A stretch of 48,918 nt of DNA from Anaerolineales bacterium (GTDB lineage Bacteria; Chloroflexota; Anaerolineae; Anaerolineales; UBA6668), in the NCBI GenBank assembly GCA_020630805.1, contig JAHDIM010000008.1, forward strand, positions 1 through 48,918, written 5' to 3'. A program made the translations under genes and the position numbers. Under the pieces are notes generated by a model. It made no database searches and was not told where the DNA came from. It saw only the letters and a list, made by a program, of their open reading frames with translations. This document shows, one piece after another, positions 43,273 to 48,918 of the stretch. Position 1 is the stretch's first letter. The number at the start of each line of letters is the position of its first letter.

Positions 43273-44247
43273 ATGGACTATAAAGACTATTACCAAGTAC
43301 TGGGCGTCACGAAAAAAGCTTCAGAAAAAGAAATCAAGAGTGCGTTTCGTAAACTTGCTCGGAAATATCACCCTGATCTAAATCCAAATGATCAGTCTGC
43401 CGAAGATAAGTTCAAGGAAGTCAATGAAGCGTATGAAGTATTGAGTGATCCTGAAAAACGCCAAAAATACGACATGCTCGGAGCTAACTGGCATCGTTAC
43501 CAACAATCTGGTGGCGGCGCGGGAGGCTATGGTGGTGGGTTCGGTGGCTTTGGCGGACAGCCCGGCAGCGGCGGCGTTCAGTTTGACTTTGGTGACCTGA
43601 ATGACCTATTCGGCGGTATGGCGGGAGCAGGTGGTGCCGCCTCTGGCTATTCCAGCTTCTTTGATATGTTCTTCAATGGAATGGGGAATGCACAACAAGG
43701 TGGCCCCGCTGGTGCTGGTGGCCCCCAAATGCGTACGCAGCGCGGCCAAGACATCACGCAAGATGTTGAGATTACTTTGGAAGAAGTGGCAAATGGTAGT
43801 GCCCGAACGTTGCAAAAGAATGGACGTCAAATTACTGTCAAAATCCCGAAAGGGGCCAAGACAGGCACGAAAGTCCGCGTAAAAGGGGAAGGCCAGCCAG
43901 GTGTCAATTCTCCCGCAGGTGACTTATATCTCAAAGTGAGTGTGAAACGTCACCGAACCTTTGACCGTAAAGATGAGCATTTATATGTGGACGTTCCCGT
44001 AGATCTTTACACAGCAATATTGGGGGGCGAAATTAAAGTGCCAACCTTGACTGGAGAGGTCAATTTGCGCATTCCGGCTGGTACTCAGAACGGTCGAAAA
44101 ATGCGGCTGCGCGGTAAAGGTCTGCCCAAGCTTCGAAAGAAAGACGAAACAGGGGATTTGTACGCGACGCTCAATGTTGCGTTACCTGAGAACCTGACCG
44201 ATGCTGAAAAAGACTTGTTTGAACAGCTTGCCGCGTTAAGACAATAA
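43273..44247 (+). CDS. Type II J-domain co-chaperone (CbpA/DnaJ-like)
   Basis: A 324-residue Hsp70 co-chaperone. The J-domain (1-70) has the HPD triad H33-P34-D35. A Gly/Phe-rich region follows at about 75-150 ([17 protein letters not shown] and more). There is no four-Cys zinc-finger domain, so it is type II like CbpA, not DnaJ proper. The C-terminal substrate-binding domains I and II span about 160-324, with [13 protein letters not shown] and the [11 protein letters not shown] pattern. It would deliver clients to DnaK, which is not in the window. A terminator follows. No Shine-Dalgarno is clear before ATG 43273. Confidence 0.95.
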   Translation: MDYKDYYQVLGVTKKASEKEIKSAFRKLARKYHPDLNPNDQSAEDKFKEVNEAYEVLSDPEKRQKYDMLGANWHRYQQSGGGAGGYGGGFGGFGGQPGSGGVQFDFGDLNDLFGGMAGAGGAASGYSSFFDMFFNGMGNAQQGGPAGAGGPQMRTQRGQDITQDVEITLEEVANGSARTLQKNGRQITVKIPKGAKTGTKVRVKGEGQPGVNSPAGDLYLKVSVKRHRTFDRKDEHLYVDVPVDLYTAILGGEIKVPTLTGEVNLRIPAGTQNGRKMRLRGKGLPKLRKKDETGDLYATLNVALPENLTDAEKDLFEQLAALRQ

Positions 44248-44274
44248 ATGCTACTGCCCTATGGGCGATCCATG

Positions 44275-44310
44275 CACCCCCGTCGCAATTTGCACGGGGG
44301 TGTTTGTTTT
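44275..44310 (+). terminator. Terminator of the J-domain gene
   Basis: CACCCCCGT and ACGGGGGTG form a perfect 9-bp GC-rich stem around a 10-base loop, followed by TTTGTTTT. Confidence 0.9.
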
Positions 44311-44411
44311 CATAGCGCACCCACGTCGTACTCATTCGAAACTTAGTTTCTGGTGCTACCTTTATTCACATCGCGCGTGATGCGTAGATTGAACGCAATA
44401 CCTAGTGCAGT

Positions 44412-44456
44412 CTGGCCTAAGTGAGCACCCGTTGCTATATATAGTGTCTAGGCCAG
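44412..44456. other. Long-loop inverted repeat upstream of the HtrA-like gene
   Basis: CTGGCCTA (44412-44419) and its exact complement TAGGCCAG (44449-44456) enclose a 29-base loop with TATATATAG. It might be a regulator binding site or a stem in a transcript. The rest of 44311-44498 shows nothing recognisable. Confidence 0.35.
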
Positions 44457-44498
44457 TTTGCTAAAAGTACATCGTGCCAAGCCTTATTGAGTGCTTAT

Positions 44499-44527
44499 TT
44501 GCCCCACGTTGTACTAGTCAATATTTC
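44499..44527 (+). promoter_or_regulatory. Candidate leaderless promoter of the HtrA-like gene
   Basis: TTGCCC (44499-44504), exactly 17 bases, then TATTTC (44522-44527). Six bases separate it from the ATG at 44534, so the transcript would start at the start codon. Confidence 0.5.
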
Positions 44528-44533
44528 TAATAT

Positions 44534-45913
44534 ATGAAACGTTTGAAACGAAACTCTTTTATGCCACTGCTGGCAATCATGGCGCTCACAATAGCGTCAA
44601 TTGCCTGTGGGGCAGTTGCATCGACAGTCTCAGAAATTGAGACCCGCGTGGCAGGTACTGTTGCGGCAGCCAATCAGCCGATTGAATTTACGGAGCAAGC
44701 TAGCGTCCTCCCAACTCAGATATTGCCAGATCCTGAAGTTGCGGTTGTTGAGCCAACATCAACTTCTTTAGTGGATGACGCTATTGCAGAAGCAACCGTT
44801 GAGGTCATCAGTGAACCAACACCTATCACAATTGCAGATGCAGTTCCTGAAGAGCCGCTTATTGAGTCCGAAATTCCGATTGAACCAACGGCAATTCAGG
44901 CAGAAACAGTTCAACCCCTACAAGCAGACCCATTGGCAAGCAATGTGTTTGTAGACTTATACAATCGAGTAAACCCGTCGGTTGTTTCAATTTATGTCTT
45001 TTCAAATAGTCAGGGTGAAGGCCAAGGAACGGGGTGGCTCTATGATGTGGATGGTCGCATTGTGACAAATCAGCACGTGGTTGATGGAGCAGACTATATT
45101 GAAGTGACCTTCGCCGATGGCACGAAACAGCCCGCGCAGTTTCTTGGCTCAGATGAAACTGCTGACCTGGCTGTGATCAAGGTAGACGCCTATCCAGCAG
45201 GGACACAGCCGTTGCCGCTGGCCAATTCAGACCAGATTCAAGTTGGCGAACGCGTTGTTGCCATTGGCAACCCGTTTGGATTAGCAGGCACCATGACAAC
45301 AGGGATTGTCAGTGGGTTAGGTCGGACACTGTCAGGACGTGTATCGCCAGAAGGGGGACGCTTCTCCGCTCCAGACATTATTCAGACGGATGCAGCGATA
45401 AATCCGGGGAATTCTGGTGGACCACTGATCAATCTCAATGGTGAGGTAGTCGGGGTCAATAAGGCAATTGTGAGTGAAACCGGCGTCAACTCAGGGATTG
45501 GGTTCTCTATTTCTGCGAATACGGTACGGCGCATAGTGCCAAGTCTCATTACGAATGGCACGTTCCAATATTCTTATCTTGGCATTAGCAGTCGTAGTTC
45601 AAGTGACATGACCTTGCCTGAAATGGAAGCATTGGGATTGCCGAATCGGCGTGGTGTTTACGTGGTTGCTGTAGTGCCAGGGAGCCCCTCGGACGCTGCT
45701 GGTATTCGCGCAGGCACTGAACCAAGTGGTATTCAAGGGTTGGGCCGTGGCGGTGATTTCATCATCGCGATAGATGGACGTGAGGTTAAAGACTTCTCAG
45801 AGCTAATTAGCTATCTTGTTAATAACGCGGACGTTGGGCAAACCGTGAATTTACGGGTGCTCCGCGATGGGGCAGAGATCGATTTGCCAGTTACGTTGGG
45901 CGCACGACCATAG
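44534..45913 (+). CDS. HtrA/DegP-like S1C serine protease, lipoprotein
   Basis: A 459-residue envelope protease. A lipoprotein signal ends at C25 (ASIAC). Residues 26-135 are an acidic Pro/Thr linker. The trypsin-fold domain (about 140-320) has the triad H181 (NQHVVDGADY), D211 (ADLAVIKVD) and S294 (NPGNSGGPLI). A single PDZ domain follows at about 345-459 (PSDAAGIRAGTEP and GDFIIAIDGREVKDF). HtrA proteases degrade or refold misfolded proteins at the envelope. It is a one-PDZ, lipid-anchored version. It ends with a strong terminator at 45927-45973. Confidence 0.95.
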   Translation: MKRLKRNSFMPLLAIMALTIASIACGAVASTVSEIETRVAGTVAAANQPIEFTEQASVLPTQILPDPEVAVVEPTSTSLVDDAIAEATVEVISEPTPITIADAVPEEPLIESEIPIEPTAIQAETVQPLQADPLASNVFVDLYNRVNPSVVSIYVFSNSQGEGQGTGWLYDVDGRIVTNQHVVDGADYIEVTFADGTKQPAQFLGSDETADLAVIKVDAYPAGTQPLPLANSDQIQVGERVVAIGNPFGLAGTMTTGIVSGLGRTLSGRVSPEGGRFSAPDIIQTDAAINPGNSGGPLINLNGEVVGVNKAIVSETGVNSGIGFSISANTVRRIVPSLITNGTFQYSYLGISSRSSSDMTLPEMEALGLPNRRGVYVVAVVPGSPSDAAGIRAGTEPSGIQGLGRGGDFIIAIDGREVKDFSELISYLVNNADVGQTVNLRVLRDGAEIDLPVTLGARP

Positions 45914-45926
45914 CGGCATTCATACA

Positions 45927-45976
45927 AAGAATCAAAAAGAGCCAGGTACTAATCTTGGCTCTTTTTGATTCTTTTC
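45927..45976 (+). terminator. Terminator of the HtrA-like gene
   Basis: A perfect 18-bp stem (45927-45944 with 45956-45973) with A-rich and T-rich sides encloses an 11-base loop. Both strands have a T run inside the arm, so it may be bidirectional. Confidence 0.93.
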
Positions 45977-46091
45977 AATACTAATAATTTAAGCCCAGTT
46001 GCTGTGGCGTGTCATCACTACAAAGCCCTAGCTTGAAAATGTAATTAAAATCATGCGGCGTGCGTTGGGCTGGTGATAAAATTTTTGCTCG

Positions 46092-48083
46092 ATGAAGCTT
46101 ACTTTCCCAGATTTATTGCAGTTACGTCATTTGTTAGGAATGACGATGTTAACGTTGTTAGTTGGGGCCTGTGCCCCAACACCACCCACGCAGCCACTGA
46201 CAGAAGTGGCAATTGTTGAGAATACACCGACAATTGAAGTGGTAGATACCCCCACAACTGAGTCTCCGACCGAAACACCGGTCCCCACAGATGTGCCGCC
46301 TACCGTGACACCGGACCCAACGCCAACTCCAGTCGCAAAGCCGCTGACGTTATGTGTCCAAAATGAGCCAGAGTCGCTGTACATTTACTCACAAGCCGCA
46401 CAAGGGTGGGGACATATTCAAGAATTATTGCGCGATGGTCCATACGACACGCGTGAGTTCGGCTTACAGCCGGTTATTCTTGAGGCGCTACCAAGTTTAG
46501 AAGCGGGGACGGCCCGCTTTGAGACCGTCCGTGTTGTACCGGGGCAACCGATTGTCACCACGGATGATGAACTCGTCTTTCTTGAAGCGGGCGTTCAATA
46601 TTGGACGCCCGCTTTGGAAGTTGCGGAAGCCTTAGATGGCGAAACCATAGAGACAATCCAGATGGTTGTCGATTACCGTTTGCTACCTAACATCACATGG
46701 TCAGACGGAACCCCATTGACGGCAGCAGATTCGGTGTTGGGATATCAAATCTTGGCAGAGGAAACTGCTCCATATTTGGATCGGTTTGTTATCAATCGCA
46801 CCATAGACTATCGTGAGATTGATAGTCAAACTACGCAATGGCGTGGGGCGGCAGGATATTTCAATCGTCAATATCAACGCGGCTTTCATGAACCGTTACC
46901 TTCACATCTCTATGGTGAGTTAAGCGCTGAAGACCTGCGGAATGATGAAGCGGTAAATTTAGCACCAATTGGTTGGGGTGCTTTCCAAATTTCTGAGTGG
47001 CAACCCGGACGATATATCGAATTTACGCCTAATCCGCATTACTATCGAAAAGGCGAGGGGCTTCCATACTTAACTGAAATCAAAGTGGAGTTTGTTTCAG
47101 ACCCGCTTCAGGCTGCCCAGCGCGTGATCTCTGGTACTTGTGATGTTTCCGTGCGAGATGCGTGGAATGCATGGGAAACCGAAATGGAGACAATTGTCGC
47201 TGCCGCAGATGCAAACGCGTTACAACTTCAATATGTTACAGGCCCTTTGTATGAAGCAATTGACTTTGGCGCACTGCCCGGACTTTACTATCGCAGTGCA
47301 GCAGGGCGTGATGTATTCACAGACCCTGAACTGCGGCAAGCCATTGCACATTGTATTGACCGCGACGCCCTGATAGACGCTGTGCAGTGGGGCCAAGGCG
47401 AAGTCGCAAACGTTTTTGTGCCAAGTTCACATCCGGACTATGTTGATACAGCGCTTACAACCTATGCTTATGACCCTGAACGTGGCAATCGGCTCTTGGA
47501 CGAACTTGGCTGGGATGGGATCAATAGCAATGGTGTTCGCTTCCGTAACGGTAATTTGTTGTCACTACGCTATAACGTCAATTTGCCCGAAAGCTATACC
47601 GGTCAGTTGCGTGAAACGGTTGCGAATCTCATTGTTGAAGATCTCGCAGACTGTGGAATCTTCACAGAAATTAGCACGCACACCGCAATTCGAATGTATT
47701 CAGATTGGCCGGACTCCATCTTATTCGGGCGTCAATATGATTTAGGCCATTATGGATGGTTGCTGCCTGGCGCTCCCCGTTGCTCCTTATATACGACCCA
47801 AGAAATTGCAACAACAGATTACCCTGCCGGCTCAAATGCGAGTGGGTATAGCAATCCTTTGTTTGATGAAGCCTGCTTCGAAATAGATGTTGCGGTGACA
47901 GATGCTGAGCGCAACAATGCGATGGCACGTCTTCAACGCCAATTTTCACAAGATTTGCCATCGCTGCCATTGTTTTTCCGTCAACGGATCGCTATTGCTA
48001 GCCCAGACTTGTTGAACTATGCGCTAGACGCAACGCACCCTTCTCCAGTGTGGAGTGTGGAAAACTGGGATATTTCCAGGTAA
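46092..48083 (+). CDS. Peptide/nickel-type ABC transporter substrate-binding lipoprotein (SBP family 5)
   Basis: A 663-residue lipoprotein. The signal ends at C27 in LTLLVGACAPTPP. A Thr/Pro stalk runs to about 80. The remainder has family-5 solute-binding features (DppA/OppA-like): a ITWSDGTPLTAADSVLGYQI segment at about 195-215, GWGAFQISEWQPGRYIEFTPNPHYY near 295-325, RQAIAHCIDRDALIDAVQWGQG at about 415-436, and a final SLPLFFRQRIAI. Oligopeptides, dipeptides or nickel are family substrates. No permease or ATPase genes are visible here; they may lie past the right edge. No Shine-Dalgarno is seen; TAAAAT nine bases before the ATG could give a short leader. Confidence 0.9.
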   Translation: MKLTFPDLLQLRHLLGMTMLTLLVGACAPTPPTQPLTEVAIVENTPTIEVVDTPTTESPTETPVPTDVPPTVTPDPTPTPVAKPLTLCVQNEPESLYIYSQAAQGWGHIQELLRDGPYDTREFGLQPVILEALPSLEAGTARFETVRVVPGQPIVTTDDELVFLEAGVQYWTPALEVAEALDGETIETIQMVVDYRLLPNITWSDGTPLTAADSVLGYQILAEETAPYLDRFVINRTIDYREIDSQTTQWRGAAGYFNRQYQRGFHEPLPSHLYGELSAEDLRNDEAVNLAPIGWGAFQISEWQPGRYIEFTPNPHYYRKGEGLPYLTEIKVEFVSDPLQAAQRVISGTCDVSVRDAWNAWETEMETIVAAADANALQLQYVTGPLYEAIDFGALPGLYYRSAAGRDVFTDPELRQAIAHCIDRDALIDAVQWGQGEVANVFVPSSHPDYVDTALTTYAYDPERGNRLLDELGWDGINSNGVRFRNGNLLSLRYNVNLPESYTGQLRETVANLIVEDLADCGIFTEISTHTAIRMYSDWPDSILFGRQYDLGHYGWLLPGAPRCSLYTTQEIATTDYPAGSNASGYSNPLFDEACFEIDVAVTDAERNNAMARLQRQFSQDLPSLPLFFRQRIAIASPDLLNYALDATHPSPVWSVENWDISR

Positions 48084-48195
48084 ATACTATGGAATTCGTA
48101 CTGTTTTGATGAGAAAGTCGCTCGTTGGTGTAGCAATCTGACAAGGCTCTTTGTACAATCAAACCTGATTACTGACCGTGATTCAGCTTAAAGGC

Positions 48196-48224
48196 TTGGG
48201 CTTTTCGTAAAACTACGGTATATT
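48196..48224 (+). promoter_or_regulatory. Sigma70-type promoter upstream of the last lipoprotein gene
   Basis: TTGGGC (48196-48201), exactly 17 bases, then TATATT (48219-48224). Transcription would start near 48231, giving a leader of about 320 bases that contains two terminator-like hairpins. The stretch 48084-48195 before it shows nothing recognisable. Confidence 0.5.
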
Positions 48225-48407
48225 ATCCGTCTGATTTACGTCAGTAAAACATTTCGTACGCACGCAGCGGTTGCTGAGCCACATCCAAAGTAACTGCGAT
48301 AAGAATTTTATTGATTGTCAACTTGTATGCACGTTTGTGACACAGTCTCAACAATTCAAAGTATTCTGAGGCCCACGTTGGTTTTCTAAACGTCATGAAC
48401 TTTTCTA

Positions 48408-48437
48408 GACATGCTGTTTTAACAGGATGTCTTTTTT
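48408..48437 (+). terminator. Intrinsic terminator within the leader of the last lipoprotein gene
   Basis: GACAT-G-CTGTT pairs with AACAG-G-ATGTC (one G-G mismatch), then six Ts. It lies about 200 bases past the predicted start of transcription and 117 bases before the ATG. It could end a small RNA or act as an attenuator. Confidence 0.7.
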
Positions 48438-48456
48438 GGTTCAGCGCTGATGTGCT

Positions 48457-48525
48457 CGGCAGGTAGCGCCTGCCGCTAAATTTGTGTAAACAACTGTCCT
48501 GTGTCTTGTCGTGACAGGTGTTTTT
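48457..48525 (+). other. Two further hairpins in the lipoprotein leader
   Basis: CGGCAGG/CCTGCCG (48457-48475) is a perfect 7-bp stem. CCTGT/ACAGG (48499-48518) is a 5-bp stem followed by TGTTTTT and ends about 16 bases before the Shine-Dalgarno. Together with the upstream terminator they make a long structured leader. No known riboswitch motif is recognised. Confidence 0.45.
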
Positions 48526-48554
48526 AGTCTAAATCCATTTTGGAGGAGATCTAC

Positions 48555-48918
48555 ATGTTCAAAAACAAAAAACTCATCACAATGCTGATGCTAGCAGCTC
48601 TCGCACTGGTCGTTGCTGCTTGTGGCCCAAGTGGTCCTAGCGAAGCAGAAGTTGCAGCGCAAGCCGCTGCAGAAGAAGCGCAAGCTGCTTTGGAAGCAGC
48701 CCAAGCTGAACTAGAAGCCGCGCAAGCTGCTGCTGCTGAAGCCGCTGCTGCCGGTGAAGAAGCTGCTGCCGAAGCGCAAGCTGCTGCTGAAGCTGCAATC
48801 GCTGAAGCAGAAGCTGCTGCTGCCGCTGCCGCAGAAGAAGCTGCCGCTGCTGCTGCTGAAGCCGCTGCTGCTGCTGAATCAGGTGGTCCTGGTGGCGAAT
48901 GTTGTGACACCTTCCGCG
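48555..48918 (+). CDS. Lipoprotein with Ala/Glu-rich helical stalk, probable ABC substrate-binding protein (partial)
   Basis: This gene runs off the right edge; 121 codons are visible. GGAGGAG at 48542-48548 supports ATG 48555. The signal peptide ends at the lipobox VVAAC (C22). Residues about 29-112 are almost only Ala, Glu and Gln in a near-continuous helical stalk. The next residues are GGPGGECCDTFR, where a globular domain should begin. The Ala-rich stalk plus a CCD-T motif resembles Chloroflexota peptide-type solute-binding proteins (from memory; uncertain). The neighbouring substrate-binding gene supports a transport role. Confidence 0.75.
   Translation, partial: MFKNKKLITMLMLAALALVVAACGPSGPSEAEVAAQAAAEEAQAALEAAQAELEAAQAAAAEAAAAGEEAAAEAQAAAEAAIAEAEAAAAAAAEEAAAAAAEAAAAAESGGPGGECCDTFR

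Noticed and set aside
48551-48910. 119-codon Ala/Ser-rich minus-strand frame
   Set aside because: It mirrors the Ala/Glu stalk codons of the plus-strand lipoprotein, which has a lipobox and Shine-Dalgarno.

Overview
The window reads as a chromosomal segment of a Chloroflexota bacterium, most likely class Anaerolineae or a neighbouring lineage. The basis is the protein repertoire: several lipoproteins with Thr/Pro-rich or Ala-rich stalks, a RodZ-like protein beside ribosomal protein L9, a DUF951 protein, an FHA protein with extracytoplasmic Ig-like, SH3 and CBM-like parts, and solute-binding lipoproteins. Shine-Dalgarno use is mixed and some starts look leaderless. There is no rRNA or tRNA, so placement rests on gene content alone. 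Gene density is high (44 genes including two partial ones and one pseudogene), with no insertion sequence, phage block or CRISPR array.

Layout. 0-3.5 kb: end of an unknown gene, a small GNAT protein, an AraC regulator, a YceI protein and a secreted trypsin-like protease with an acidic Tyr-rich segment. 3.6-7 kb (minus strand): DUF1684 protein, TetR regulator, gamma-glutamyltransferase. 7.1-11.1 kb: a tight three-gene unit of a membrane-anchored protein with five OB-folds, a TctA/DUF112-like membrane protein and a YdjM-type membrane hydrolase. 11.1-13.3 kb (minus strand): rodZ-like gene and rplI. 13.3-19.6 kb: a decayed MDR oxidoreductase, two SDR oxidoreductases, a DHA2 drug-efflux MFS protein, a LURP-one-like protein and a GH5-like lipoprotein. 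19.7-28.4 kb: nucleotide metabolism (guaB, carB, purB) with a GT-C-like membrane protein between carB and purB. 28.4-33.3 kb: tandem-RAM protein, UMF1-type MFS transporter, L,D-transpeptidase, homocysteine methyltransferase and a small Cys-rich protein. 33.4-37.1 kb: lpdA, V4R-like protein, a phosphoribosyltransferase, a candidate structured RNA, rpsU and infA. 37.2-48.9 kb: FHA receptor-like protein, FAS1-LysM-FAS1 protein, HD protein, DUF951, GNAT, J-domain protein, HtrA-like protease and two solute-binding-type lipoproteins, the last cut by the window edge.

The most unusual feature is a set of intergenic elements confined to the first 21.4 kb. Ten are imperfect inverted repeats that nearly fill the gap from one gene's stop codon to the next gene's start; an eleventh is a heptamer tandem array. 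Their arms are built from degenerate 7-11 base words repeated two to four times. The words differ between gaps but the architecture is the same. One sits upstream of carB, next to an intrinsic terminator lying only 13 bases before the carB start, with pairing options that suggest an attenuator. Other candidates for new biology are the promoter-to-terminator structured RNA at about 36.33-36.50 kb, the OB-fold/TctA-like/YdjM module, and several near-zero-leader promoters.
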